From: Tardiphaga robiniae
GTDB taxonomy: Bacteria; Pseudomonadota; Alphaproteobacteria; Rhizobiales; Xanthobacteraceae
DNA: 64,000 bases
NCBI RefSeq assembly: GCF_013359755.1
Contig: NZ_JABMCJ010000067.1
Coordinates: 81,622 to 145,621 of the forward strand
Direction of reading: 5' to 3'
Below, piece after piece: positions 35,171 to 44,290 of this stretch. Under the pieces are notes generated by a model that worked only from the letters and a program-made list of their open reading frames with translations, was not told where the DNA came from and searched no databases. Within the stretch, counting starts at the first letter, position 1. Every line of letters starts with the position of its first letter. The position numbers and the translations under genes are program-made.

Positions 35171-35353
35171 CTCTCCCCGCTCTTTGCGGGGAGAGGTCGA
35201 CCGGCAAAGCCGGTCGGGTGAGGGGCTATCACTTCAGACACAGCACACGCGGACTCACGGGTCGGAAATTTCTCGACCCGTGAGTCCGCGTCTGTTGAAG
35301 CGTCAAACCCCGCCCCTCACCCTAACCCTCTCCCCGCAAATGCGGGGCGAGGG
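35171..35353. repeat. Composite nested palindromic repeat element
   Basis: Five stacked inverted pairs: cctctccccgc/gcggggagagg (35171-35197), cgaccggc/gccggtcg (35199-35217), a perfect 18-bp pair acgcggactcacgggtcg (35247-35264) with its complement (35274-35291) around 9 bases, gggtgagggg pairing with cccctcaccc, and cctctccccgc/gcggggcgagg (35327-35352). The two outer units are partial mirror images, so the element can fold as one large cruciform. It lies after the thiolase gene and before a convergent amidohydrolase gene. The outer units resemble dispersed repeats in Bradyrhizobium-like genomes. Confidence 0.85.
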
Positions 35354-35389
35354 AACGTGCCGGCGCCTGGAGCGAAGCCTGCGACGGCC

Positions 35390-36838
35390 TTACTCGTTCG
35401 ACGGCCACGCCATCGGGAACGACAGCGGCGAGATCTCCGTCAGCTTGCGGCCGGCCCAGTCGAGACCCGGCGTGCGCTCCTCCGCGCGGATCTGCGCCTC
35501 ATGCACGCGCAACGCCGCCGCCGGATAATCGAAGGTCTGCACCACGCCGTCCTTCACCACCTGCCGGCCATCCACATAGACGTGGCGCACCGCGCGTTCC
35601 GCCGCCGCATAGATCATGCTGCGGATTGGATCGCGATGCGGTTGCATCATCGGATGGGTGACGTCGACCATCACGAAATCGGCCTTGCAGCCAGCCTCGA
35701 GCCTGCCGATGTCGTCGCGGCCGAGCGCCTTGGCGCCGACGGTGGTGGCGGCCTCGAACAGCATGGTCGAGTTCAGGCCGCGCGGATGCCCGGCCATCAG
35801 CCGCGAGGTCATCGTCACGTTGCGCATCTCCTCGATCATGTTGTGCGGATAGGTGTCGGTGCCGATCGCCACTGAAATGCCGGCCGCGCGATAGCGGCCG
35901 ACATCGCGTAGCGCGATGCCGCGGCGCATGAACACGGTGGGACAATGCGCCACCGTCGTTCCGGTTTCGGCGAGCAGCGCGAGATCGCGCTTCGTGTGCC
36001 ACGGCGTCAGCGGATGGTCGTCGACGAAGATGGAGTGACCGACCAGCGAGGTCGGGCCGAGCACGCCGAGTTCGCCGAGCCACTGGATCGGCGTCACGCC
36101 ATGGCGGCGGACGATCTCGTGGAATTCCGACACCGACTGTGCGGCATGAGTCTGCCACGGAATGCCGCGGCGTTTCGCTTCGGCGTAACTGTCTTTCATC
36201 AGTTGCGGCGTGCAGGTGTCGATCTGCGCCGGATACATCATGCCGGACAGACGGCCGGACGGATGGCTCTCGGCGGCATCGATGAGCGCGAAGGCCTGCA
36301 GCATGCCGTCTTCGCCGGCCTTCTCGTTCCATTCGTAATCGACGAGCGTGCCGTTCGGCGTGAACCAGCGCGCCGAGCGGAACCCCGGAGCGATATAGAC
36401 GCGCAGGCCGCTTTGTCCGGCGAGATCGAGCCATTGCGGATGAGGCATCGAAAGATCAACCACCGTGGTGACGCCGGACAGCAGCAATTCCGAATACGCA
36501 ACGCGCACGCAGTCCGGCACGCCTTCCGGATCGGACCGCAGGATCGGCATGTATTCGTAAAGCGACGAATTATACAGGCCGGGCGAGCCGATCTCGTCGA
36601 GAAAGCCCTTATTGAGCGGTTCGCTGGACGGATGCGAATGGATATCGACGAGGCCCGGCATCACCATGAACCCGCGTCCGTCGATGGTCTCGACCGCTTC
36701 GCCCTGATAGCCGCGGCCGGCAAACACGATCTGGCCGCCGTCGAAAGCGACATCGCCGCCGGTGACATAGGTGTGGCTGTTTTTTGCGGCGTCCCAGGCG
36801 ACGACATAGTCCGCGTTGCGGATGACGGTGATGGCCAT
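35390..36838 (-). CDS. Amidohydrolase family protein
   Basis: 482 residues of the TIM-barrel amidohydrolase superfamily (ATZ/TrzN-type). The metal HxH is H67-S-H69 (GLVDIHSHP), further ligands are H of WQTHAAQS and the H of VGHSIFVDD, and the catalytic aspartate lies in IGTDTYPHNM, giving a mononuclear metal site. Substrates in this group are deaminated or dechlorinated purines, triazines or similar amides; I cannot choose one. The ATG at 36838 has AGAGGA upstream. It is divergent from a gamma-glutamyltransferase gene, which may share its promoter region. Confidence 0.9.
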   Translation of the reverse strand: MAITVIRNADYVVAWDAAKNSHTYVTGGDVAFDGGQIVFAGRGYQGEAVETIDGRGFMVMPGLVDIHSHPSSEPLNKGFLDEIGSPGLYNSSLYEYMPILRSDPEGVPDCVRVAYSELLLSGVTTVVDLSMPHPQWLDLAGQSGLRVYIAPGFRSARWFTPNGTLVDYEWNEKAGEDGMLQAFALIDAAESHPSGRLSGMMYPAQIDTCTPQLMKDSYAEAKRRGIPWQTHAAQSVSEFHEIVRRHGVTPIQWLGELGVLGPTSLVGHSIFVDDHPLTPWHTKRDLALLAETGTTVAHCPTVFMRRGIALRDVGRYRAAGISVAIGTDTYPHNMIEEMRNVTMTSRLMAGHPRGLNSTMLFEAATTVGAKALGRDDIGRLEAGCKADFVMVDVTHPMMQPHRDPIRSMIYAAAERAVRHVYVDGRQVVKDGVVQTFDYPAAALRVHEAQIRAEERTPGLDWAGRKLTEISPLSFPMAWPSNE

Positions 36839-37014
36839 ACTGATCCTCTTGATGGAAGGCGAGGAACCGTAAGCGCAAGCGACTAGCCGGTGCAAGATCG
36901 AGAGGTGAGCAGATCCGCCTGTCTATTTGGCAGGTGCAACCCGTCTGTTCGGCTCGTGCAAATGACGATAAGAAGACGCGTTGATCTGCAAAGTCCTGAA
37001 GAGAGCCTGAACTG

Positions 37015-38607
37015 ATGCAATACAGACATGATGGCCTTTACGCTTCCCGCCGTTCGCCGGTCATGGCGCGCAATGTGGTGGCGGCGTCGCAGCCGCTGGC
37101 AACGCAGGCCGGGTTGCGCATGCTGGAGCGCGGCGGCAATGCGCTGGATGCGGCGCTCGCGGCAGCGATCACGCTGACCGTGGTCGAGCCGACCGGCAAC
37201 GGCATCGGATCGGACGCCTATTGCATCCTGTGGGACGGCAAGGAGCTGCATGGCCTCAACGCATCCGGCCGGTCGCCGGCGGGATGGAAGCCGGAGCGAT
37301 TTGCAAATCACAAGACATTCCCGCATCGCGGGTGGGAGAGCGTCACCGTGCCCGGCGCCGTCTCGGCCTGGGTCGACCTGTCCGAACGCTTCGGCAAGCT
37401 GCCCTTCGCGGAGCTGTTCGAGCCCGCGATCTCCTATGCGGAAAACGGCTTCCACGTCTCGCCTGTGATCGCCGAACTCTGGCGCCGCGGCGCGGAGGAG
37501 TTGAAGAACCAGCCCGGCTTTGCCGAGGCCTTCATGCCGGGCGGGCGGGCGCCTGCGGCGGGCGAATTGTTTCGCGCACCCGGTCACGCCTATTCGCTCA
37601 AGCTGATCGCATCGACCAAAGGCGAAGCCTTCTATCGCGGCGAACTCGCGCAGCGTATCGCTGCCTTTGCGCGCGAACATGGCGCTGTGCTCGACGAGGC
37701 CGACATGGCCGCGCATCGCAATGACTGGTGCGGCACCATCCATCAGGATTTCGGCGATGCCTCGCTGCATGAGATCCCGCCGAACGGGCAGGGCATCGCG
37801 GCGCTGATGGCGCTGGGAATCATGCGGGCCTACGGCACCGACGGTCTTGTGCTCGACAGCGGCGATGCCTTCCATCTGCAGATCGAAGCCACGAAACTGG
37901 CTTTCGCCGATGTCTATGACTATGCCGCCGATCTCGATTACATGCACGATGTCACCGTCGCGCATCTGCTCAATCCCAGCTATCTCGCCTCGCGCGCCAA
38001 GCTCATCGACATGAGTCGCGCTCAGGATTTCGGCGCTGGCGCACCGAAGACCGGCGGCACCGTGTGCCTGTCCACCGGCGATGCCAGCGGCATGATGGTG
38101 TCCTATATCCAGTCGAACTATTCCGGCTTCGGCTCCGGCGTCGTCGTGCCGGGCACCGGCATCAGCCTGCAGAATCGCGGCTTCGGTTTCGTCCTGACTG
38201 AGGGGCATCCCAATCAGGTCGGCCCGCGCAAGCGCCCGTTCCAGACCATCATTCCGGGCTTCGTCATGCAGGGCAAAGAGCCGCTGATGGCCTTCGGCCT
38301 AATGGGCGGCCCGATGCAGGCGCAGGGCCATCTGCAGATGATGTTGCGCATGCAGCTCTGGGGGCAGGATCCGCAGACCGCCGCGGATGCACCGCGCTGG
38401 CGCTATGTGGTTGGGTTGAAAGTGGCGATCGAGACGGCGGTGCCGGACAATGTCGCGGCAGACCTCGCCAGCCGTGGCCATGTCATCGAGCGCGAACCGC
38501 CGGACTCCGCCTTCGGTTTCGGCGGTGCGCAGCTCGTGCGCAGGATCGACGGTGGTTACGTCGCCGGCTCCGACCCGCGCAAGGATGGGCTCGCGGCTGG
38601 CTACTAA
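37015..38607 (+). CDS. Gamma-glutamyltransferase family protein
   Basis: 530 residues. It belongs to the gamma-glutamyltransferase / cephalosporin acylase N-terminal nucleophile family. The probable nucleophile is T349 in KTGGTVCLSTGDASGM, where autocleavage should release the small subunit; other signatures are GGNALDAALAAAITLTVVEP and NRGFGFVLTEGHPNQVGP. No signal peptide is visible, so it is probably cytoplasmic, which is less common for GGT but known for this subfamily. It may cleave glutathione-like or other gamma-glutamyl compounds. The divergent amidohydrolase gene may act in the same route; this is a guess from position. Confidence 0.9.
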   Translation: MQYRHDGLYASRRSPVMARNVVAASQPLATQAGLRMLERGGNALDAALAAAITLTVVEPTGNGIGSDAYCILWDGKELHGLNASGRSPAGWKPERFANHKTFPHRGWESVTVPGAVSAWVDLSERFGKLPFAELFEPAISYAENGFHVSPVIAELWRRGAEELKNQPGFAEAFMPGGRAPAAGELFRAPGHAYSLKLIASTKGEAFYRGELAQRIAAFAREHGAVLDEADMAAHRNDWCGTIHQDFGDASLHEIPPNGQGIAALMALGIMRAYGTDGLVLDSGDAFHLQIEATKLAFADVYDYAADLDYMHDVTVAHLLNPSYLASRAKLIDMSRAQDFGAGAPKTGGTVCLSTGDASGMMVSYIQSNYSGFGSGVVVPGTGISLQNRGFGFVLTEGHPNQVGPRKRPFQTIIPGFVMQGKEPLMAFGLMGGPMQAQGHLQMMLRMQLWGQDPQTAADAPRWRYVVGLKVAIETAVPDNVAADLASRGHVIEREPPDSAFGFGGAQLVRRIDGGYVAGSDPRKDGLAAGY

Positions 38608-38628
38608 AGCGATGCAACTGCGGTCGGG

Positions 38629-40515
38629 CTAACCCAGCCCGGCAGCCTTCGCGATCGTGTAGGTGATCAGGCTCGCCACATAAGCCAGTGCGAACATGTA
38701 GAGGAACGTCACCACCATCCACTTGGTGCTGCCGGTCTCGCGGCGGATCACGGCCAGTGTCGAGGCGCATTGCGGGGCGAAGATGAACCAGGCCAGGAAC
38801 GACAGAGCCGTCGCGAGGCTCCATTTGCTGGCCAGCGCCTGGCCGATGGCGTCAGCCGCTTCCTTGCCGCCTTCGATCGCATAGACGGTGCCGAGCGCGC
38901 CGACCGCGACTTCGCGCGCCGCCATGCCGGGGATCAGCGCCACCGCGATCTGCCAGTTGAAGCCGAGCGGTGCGAAGAACGGCTCCAGGAATTTTCCGAT
39001 CATCGCAGCCAGGCTGTAATTGATCGCCGGCCCTTCGGCGCCGGCCGGTGCCTGCGGGAACGAGGCCAGGAACCAGATCAGGATCATCATCGACAGGATC
39101 GTGGTGCCGGCGCGCTGCAGGAACATCTTGGCGCGGGTATAGACGCCGATGGCGATGCTCTTGATGCGCGGCAGCTTGTAGTCCGGCAATTCCAGCATGA
39201 AGGGCGCCGGCTGGTAGTCGCGCCACATGAAGAACTTGATGACGAAGGACGCGGCGAGGGCGCTGCCGATGCCGGCGATGTAGAGCCCGAACATCACCAG
39301 ACCCTGCAGATTGACCCAGCCCCAGACGTTTTCCGCCGGGATGAAGGCGGAGATGATCAGCGTATAGACCGGGATGCGCGCCGAACAGGTCATCAGCGGC
39401 GCGATCAGGATGGTGGTCAGGCGGTCGCGGCGGTTGTCGATCACACGCGTCGCCATGATGCCGGGGATGGCGCAGGCGAAGCTCGACAGCAGCGGGATGA
39501 AGGCGCGGCCATGCAGACCGGCGCCGCCCATGATGCGGTCCATCAGGAACGCGGCGCGTGCCATGTAGCCAAAATCTTCCAGCAGCAGGATGAACAGGAA
39601 GATGATGATGATCTGCGGCAGGAACACGAGCACGCTGCCGACGCCGGCGATCAACCCGTTCTGCAGGAAGCTCTGCAAGATTCCTTCAGGCAGCACTTGT
39701 GCCACCAGCGTGCCCAGCGCGCCGAAGGAATCCGACAGCAGCTCCATCAGCGGCTGCGCCCAGGAGAACACCGCCTGGAACATCACGAACAGAATGAGCG
39801 CGAGGATCGCGAGACCGGCGACTGGATGCAGCACCACGGCATCGACGCGCGTGGTCAGCGTGTCCGGCTTGGTCGGCATCGTGACGGTTTCGCGGATGAT
39901 GCGGTCAGCCTCGCGCTGCAGCACCTTCATCTCGGACAGGCCGAGCGGCTTCCAGCCATCGCCTGTGGTAACTGCCGGCATGTTGGCGGCGAATTCGTCG
40001 GTGCGCTTGCGCAATTCCTCGACGCCGGCCTTCTTCACCGCGATCGAGGTGATCACCGGCACGCCGAGTGCCGCTGACATCGCATCGACATCGATGCTGA
40101 CGCCGCGGCGCTGCGCGATGTCGAACATGTTGAGCACCACCAGCAGCGGGCGGCCGGTGCGCTTGAGCTCGAGGATCAGCCGCAGCGTGAGCCGTAGATT
40201 GGTGGCGTCGGCGATGCACAGGACCAGATCGGGCGCGGCTTCGCCGGGGCGCTTGCCGAGCACGACATCGCGGGTGATCTCTTCATCCGGGCTGCGGCCG
40301 CGCAGCGAATAGGTGCCGGGCAGGTCGAGCAGCGTCACCTGACGGCCGGCCGGTGTCACAAAGGCGCCCGCCTTGCGCTCGACGGTGACGCCCGCATAGT
40401 TGGCCACCTTCTGGCGGCTGCCGGTGAGTGCGTTGAAGAGCGATGTCTTGCCGCTATTGGGGGCTCCCACCAGCGCGAGATGAAAGCGCTCGGTGGTCAC
40501 GTCTGTATGGGTCAT
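38629..40515 (-). CDS. feoB: Ferrous iron transport protein B
   Basis: 628 residues. N-terminal G-protein domain with G1 motif G17-A-P-N-S-G-K-T (GAPNSGKTSLFNALTG) and G3 DLPGTYSL, a linker, then a membrane domain with the Gate motifs (FACAIPGIMATR and MTCSARIPVYTLI) of FeoB. It takes up Fe2+ across the inner membrane. It is somewhat shorter than E. coli FeoB (773), normal for alphaproteobacterial forms. Its ATG overlaps the stop of feoA by 4 bases, so feoAB is coupled. The stop is only 21 bases from the end of the convergent gamma-glutamyltransferase gene. Confidence 0.95.
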   Translation of the reverse strand: MTHTDVTTERFHLALVGAPNSGKTSLFNALTGSRQKVANYAGVTVERKAGAFVTPAGRQVTLLDLPGTYSLRGRSPDEEITRDVVLGKRPGEAAPDLVLCIADATNLRLTLRLILELKRTGRPLLVVLNMFDIAQRRGVSIDVDAMSAALGVPVITSIAVKKAGVEELRKRTDEFAANMPAVTTGDGWKPLGLSEMKVLQREADRIIRETVTMPTKPDTLTTRVDAVVLHPVAGLAILALILFVMFQAVFSWAQPLMELLSDSFGALGTLVAQVLPEGILQSFLQNGLIAGVGSVLVFLPQIIIIFLFILLLEDFGYMARAAFLMDRIMGGAGLHGRAFIPLLSSFACAIPGIMATRVIDNRRDRLTTILIAPLMTCSARIPVYTLIISAFIPAENVWGWVNLQGLVMFGLYIAGIGSALAASFVIKFFMWRDYQPAPFMLELPDYKLPRIKSIAIGVYTRAKMFLQRAGTTILSMMILIWFLASFPQAPAGAEGPAINYSLAAMIGKFLEPFFAPLGFNWQIAVALIPGMAAREVAVGALGTVYAIEGGKEAADAIGQALASKWSLATALSFLAWFIFAPQCASTLAVIRRETGSTKWMVVTFLYMFALAYVASLITYTIAKAAGLG

Positions 40516-40799
40516 TTCACAACAACTGCCATGGCTTCGCGCCGGCGAACGGCGATCGTAATATTGTCGACGCGCACCGCGATCGGATCGCGCTGGATGG
40601 CACCCTGATGCAGGATCTCGACGCGCGCACCTTCGGTGAAGCCCATTTCCAGCAGATGCCGTTCGAGCTCGTGGCCGCTCTCGGCGGCGCCTGCAATATC
40701 GGGCTGCAACGCCACGATGGTTCCGATGAATCCGCGCGGCGCATTGCCGAGGCGCAATTCGTGTATGGATGTTTCGGATGCAGTCTGGTGGACGGTCAT
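40512..40799 (-). CDS. feoA: Ferrous iron transport protein A
   Basis: 95 residues with the SH3-like FeoA fold (GFIGTIVALQ at the start of the barrel, HLLEMGFTEGARVEILHQG in the middle, RRREAMAVVVK at the end). FeoA is a small cytoplasmic partner needed for FeoB function. I place the start at 40799; a start at 40835 has 12 extra residues without support. The upstream region holds a TATAAT overlapping an iron-control-like site (40853-40870) and a leader hairpin that covers the ribosome site (40804-40833). Confidence 0.92.
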   Translation of the reverse strand: MTVHQTASETSIHELRLGNAPRGFIGTIVALQPDIAGAAESGHELERHLLEMGFTEGARVEILHQGAIQRDPIAVRVDNITIAVRRREAMAVVVK

Positions 40800-40803
40800 G
40801 CCC

Positions 40804-40833
40804 GACCTTGTCGAGCAGCGTCCTGACAAGGTC
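40804..40833 (-). promoter_or_regulatory. Leader hairpin covering the feoA ribosome site
   Basis: Inverted repeat gaccttgtc / gacaaggtc (9 bp, 12-base loop). On the mRNA the arm gacaaggtc ends 4 bases before the feoA ATG and contains AAGG, the only ribosome-site-like sequence there, so folding would block translation. It could be a simple thermosensor or a target of an sRNA or protein. Confidence 0.45.
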
Positions 40834-40852
40834 AAGACAAACGCACGTATGT

Positions 40853-40870
40853 TATTAGAATGATTATAAA
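40853..40870 (-). promoter_or_regulatory. Candidate Irr/ICE-type iron box and -10 element of feoA
   Basis: ATTAGAA-TGA-TTATAAA matches 12 of 14 bases of the two arms of the rhizobial iron control element (TTTAGAA ... TTCTAAA). On the minus strand it also contains a perfect TATAAT (40868-40863) about 65 bases before the feoA start, so bound Irr or a similar regulator would cover the promoter. The match is by eye. Confidence 0.5.
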
Positions 40871-40888
40871 GAGGCGTTCCGGCACCGC

Positions 40889-42682
40889 TTACGATGCGCC
40901 CGCGGACTGCTCGTTCACTACCCGCTGCTGGATCTTCACCAGTTCTGCATAGATGCCGCCTTGGGCGATCAGTTCGTCGTTGGAGCCCTGCTCGGCGACG
41001 ACGCCTTCTTTCAGCACGATGATCTTGTCGGCGTCGCGAATGGTCGAAAGCCGATGCGCGATCATGATGACGGTGCGGCCCTGCATCAGCCGGCGCAGCG
41101 CCTCGATCACCAGCGCCTCGGATTCCGGATCGAGCGCTGCTGTCGGCTCGTCCAGGATCATGATCGGGCTGTTGCGCACCACCGCACGCGCGATGCCGAT
41201 GCGCTGGCGCTGGCCGCCGGACAGCGTGTCGCCGCGTTCGCCGACCATGGAGTCGTAACCGTGTGGCATGCGGCTGATGAACTCGTCGGCATTGGCGATC
41301 TTGGCGGCGGCAACGATCTCGTCATCGGTGGCGCCGGGCCGGCCATAAGCGATGTTCTCGCGGATCGTGCCGCGGAACAGTACCGTCTCCTGCAGCACGA
41401 AGCCGACCTGGGCGCGCAGGGCGGAGAGTTTGTAGTCGGTGACATCGACGCCATCGATCAGCACGCGCCCCGATGTCGGGTCATAGAAGCGCGGGATCAG
41501 GCTGAGCACCGTGGATTTGCCGGAGCCGGTCGGCCCGACCACGCCGACGATCTGGCCAGGTTCGATATGCAGCGAAACATCGCGGAGCACGCTGGCCTCT
41601 TCACTATAAGAGAAGGCGACGTTCTCGAAGGTGATGGCTCCCTTGGCGCGACCGGGATCGACCGCACCCGATTTTTCCACGATGACATCGTCGGCGGCCA
41701 GGATGTTCTGGATCCGCTCGAGCGCCACGGTGGTCTGCGCGATCGCGCTGGTCATGCTGGCGAGGTCCTTCACCGGTTTGAAGAACTGCGCGAGATAAGC
41801 GAGGTACACGGTGAGCGCGCCAGCCGTCATGGTGCCAGCGACAATCAGCGAGGTCCCCTTCCACAGCACGATGGCGGTGCAGAACGCCACCACGATGCTG
41901 ACCACAGGCGAGAGCAGTGATTTCACCTGGCGCGCCTTCATGGCGGCCTCGACAGTCGCATGGCTGGCGGCCTCCAGCCGCGCCAGTTCGAGATCCTGCC
42001 TGCCGAAGGCCGTGACTGCGCGCACCTGGCCGAGGCCCTGCTGGACCACGGCGACAATCTCGCTCTGTCGTTGCCGCACCGTGCGCGTGACTTCCTTCAC
42101 GGCGCGCTTGAAATGGAACACGAAGACGATCAGGAACGGCGTGATGCCGAGCGCGATCAGCGTAAAATCCCAGTCGAGCCAGAACATCAGCCCGATCATG
42201 AAGACGATGGTGATGAGATCGAGCAGGATATCCAGCGTCGACGATGACGCGAAGTTCTGCAGCGTTGTGACGTCGGTGGTGATCGTGGACATCAGCGCGC
42301 CGGTCTTGGCCTTGTCGTAGTAGCGCAGCGACAGCCGATGCAGATGCGCATAGATGCGGATGCGCAGGTCGTTGGCCACCCACTGGCCGACCGATGTCGA
42401 ATAGTAGTTGTCGATGTAGGTGGCGATCGCGCCGATCACGGCGATGACCAGGGTGGCGATGCCGGCGAACAGTGCGACGCCGAGCGTGTGGCGGCCGATG
42501 CCATAGTCATGGGCCCAGTCCAGCCAAGCGGGCAGGTGATGGCTGCCCAGCGCGTCATCGAGCACCAGTTTCAGCGGCCAGGGCGCGGCCAGGCTCATGG
42601 CGATCTCGACCAGCATGGCGAGGAAGACAATGATCAACCAGCCGCGATAGGGCCGGAGCATCTCGAGTACCAGACGAGTCAT
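40889..42682 (-). CDS. ABC transporter ATP-binding/permease (MsbA/ABCB-type exporter half)
   Basis: 597 residues: six membrane helices (about 1-320) and one nucleotide-binding domain (about 350-585) with Walker A GPTGSGKST, Q-loop, signature LSGGQRQRIGIARA, Walker B IMILDEPTAALD and H-loop MIAHRLSTIRDADK. It should work as a homodimeric exporter of lipid or hydrophobic compounds in the inner membrane. GGAGAC precedes the ATG. It is on the same strand as feoA, but its stop is only 89 bases from the feoA start and the feoA promoter lies there, so they are probably separate transcripts. Confidence 0.93.
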   Translation of the reverse strand: MTRLVLEMLRPYRGWLIIVFLAMLVEIAMSLAAPWPLKLVLDDALGSHHLPAWLDWAHDYGIGRHTLGVALFAGIATLVIAVIGAIATYIDNYYSTSVGQWVANDLRIRIYAHLHRLSLRYYDKAKTGALMSTITTDVTTLQNFASSSTLDILLDLITIVFMIGLMFWLDWDFTLIALGITPFLIVFVFHFKRAVKEVTRTVRQRQSEIVAVVQQGLGQVRAVTAFGRQDLELARLEAASHATVEAAMKARQVKSLLSPVVSIVVAFCTAIVLWKGTSLIVAGTMTAGALTVYLAYLAQFFKPVKDLASMTSAIAQTTVALERIQNILAADDVIVEKSGAVDPGRAKGAITFENVAFSYSEEASVLRDVSLHIEPGQIVGVVGPTGSGKSTVLSLIPRFYDPTSGRVLIDGVDVTDYKLSALRAQVGFVLQETVLFRGTIRENIAYGRPGATDDEIVAAAKIANADEFISRMPHGYDSMVGERGDTLSGGQRQRIGIARAVVRNSPIMILDEPTAALDPESEALVIEALRRLMQGRTVIMIAHRLSTIRDADKIIVLKEGVVAEQGSNDELIAQGGIYAELVKIQQRVVNEQSAGAS

Positions 42683-42872
42683 CGAACATTGTCTCCAGCA
42701 ACACGGCCAGGCCGGGAATCATGAGCAGTCCGGGCGGCCGCAGTATATAGCCGCCGTCGGTTAGCGGGTCTTAACTGTAGTCAGGTACAGATGGATTTTT
42801 GCTGACAGCCCGCGCATTGTGGCATGCGGGCAGGAGCGTCAGTTAATTTGGCAGGGCTGCGCAGGACCGAAC

Positions 42873-44216
42873 ATGAACGTGCGATCCGTTGCTTTCCCGT
42901 TCTGGGGCAGGGTGCTTCTGCTGGCCGGCATCCTCGGTCTGGTGGTGGGCGGCGGCCTTCTGACCTGGCGCTATATCGAGCGTCCGACCGTGCTCAAGTT
43001 GGCGGTCGGGTCGATCGATGGCGAAGCCGGCAAGACGGCATCGATCATCGCCAGCCATTTCGCCACCAGGAAGTCGCCCATCCGGCTGGATTTCGAGACC
43101 TTCGGCAACGCCGTCGATGCGGGTAAGGCATTCTCCTCCGGCAAGGTCGATCTCGCTGTCGTCCGGGCCGATGTCGGCGATCTCTCCGAGGCGCGCGCCG
43201 TTGCCGTCATGGCCAAGGCGGTGGTGATGCTGATCGCGCCTCCCGGTTCGAAAATCACCAGCGTCGAAGGCCTGCGCGGCCGCACCGTCGGTGTGGTGGG
43301 CGGCGAGGTCAATCGCAGGCTGGTCGATGCGCTCACCAAGCAATACGACCTGACGAGCGCGAGGGTCACATTCAAGAATCTTGAGGTCAGCGATACCCGG
43401 CGCGCGGTGGAAGCCAAGGAAGTCGGCGCCCTGCTGGTGGTGATCCCGCTGACCGAGAAGTATTTGTCCCTGGTGCGCGGTCTGTTCAAAACCGGCGCGC
43501 CCGTGCTGATCCCGATCGATGCCGCCGGCGCCATTGCCGATGCCAACGGCGCCTATGAAAGCTTCGACATTCCGAAAGGGTCGCTGCGCGGCGCGCCGCC
43601 CGTCCCGGATGATGACGTGACAACGCTTCGGGTCAGTTACTACCTGGTCGCGAACAAGAAGCTCCATTCCAGCCTGATCGCGCGTCTGACCGAAATGGTG
43701 ATCGCGGCGCGCCGCGACCTGATCGCCGGGCAACCGCAACTGGCCGGTATCGCCGCTGCCGACACCGATCCCGATGCCTTTATCCCCATTCATCCCGGCG
43801 CTGCTGCCTACTACAACGGTACCGAGCAGAGCTTCATGGACAAATACGGCGACGACATCTATCTCGCCCCCATGATCCTTGGCGCCCTTGCCTCTGTGCT
43901 GGCTGCCGCCTGGAAATTCCTCGGCATCCGCCCGCCCGACCACCGTGAGGCGACACTCAATGCACTTTATGCATTGCCGCGCCGGATCCGGGCGGCGGCG
44001 GACGATGCGGAACTGTGCGCGATCGAGCAGGAGGTCGACGATCTTCTCAGCGCGCAATTGGCGAAGACCATGCGCAATGATGACGATGCACTTGAAATGG
44101 CGACGCTGGTCTCTTCGGCACAGCGCCTCGATAACCTCATTCATCACCGCCGTTCGGCGCTGGCGCGGGCCCCATTTTCTGCCGCGCCGCATTCAAGTAT
44201 AGAGTCGGAGACGTAG
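42873..44216 (+). CDS. Membrane-anchored TAXI family TRAP-type solute-binding protein
   Basis: 447 residues. An N-terminal helix (about 12-31) without a signal cleavage site leads to a TAXI/NMT1-like binding domain (about 40-325; VDLAVVRADVGDLSEARAVA, GRTVGVVGGEVNRRLVDAL). Then comes a second helix (about 330-349; PMILGALASVLAAAWKFLG) and a charged C-terminal tail of about 98 residues. So the binding domain is in the periplasm, with a tail in the cytoplasm, unlike secreted TAXI proteins. No TRAP membrane genes (dctQ/dctM) lie nearby, so it may sense rather than transport. AGGA precedes the ATG at 42873. Confidence 0.85.
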   Translation: MNVRSVAFPFWGRVLLLAGILGLVVGGGLLTWRYIERPTVLKLAVGSIDGEAGKTASIIASHFATRKSPIRLDFETFGNAVDAGKAFSSGKVDLAVVRADVGDLSEARAVAVMAKAVVMLIAPPGSKITSVEGLRGRTVGVVGGEVNRRLVDALTKQYDLTSARVTFKNLEVSDTRRAVEAKEVGALLVVIPLTEKYLSLVRGLFKTGAPVLIPIDAAGAIADANGAYESFDIPKGSLRGAPPVPDDDVTTLRVSYYLVANKKLHSSLIARLTEMVIAARRDLIAGQPQLAGIAAADTDPDAFIPIHPGAAAYYNGTEQSFMDKYGDDIYLAPMILGALASVLAAAWKFLGIRPPDHREATLNALYALPRRIRAAADDAELCAIEQEVDDLLSAQLAKTMRNDDDALEMATLVSSAQRLDNLIHHRRSALARAPFSAAPHSSIESET

Positions 44217-44290
44217 TTCCAGGCCATGACGCTGTTTTGCAGAACCAACAGCCGTTTGCGGGCACCTTTATTTCTCGCGAGAGGTCAATC

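Noticed and set aside
40818..40845. FNR-like box in the feoA leader (TTGAC near CTTGTCA on the minus strand)
   Set aside because: The half sites do not have the N4 spacing of FNR/FixK boxes; the bases are better explained by the leader hairpin.
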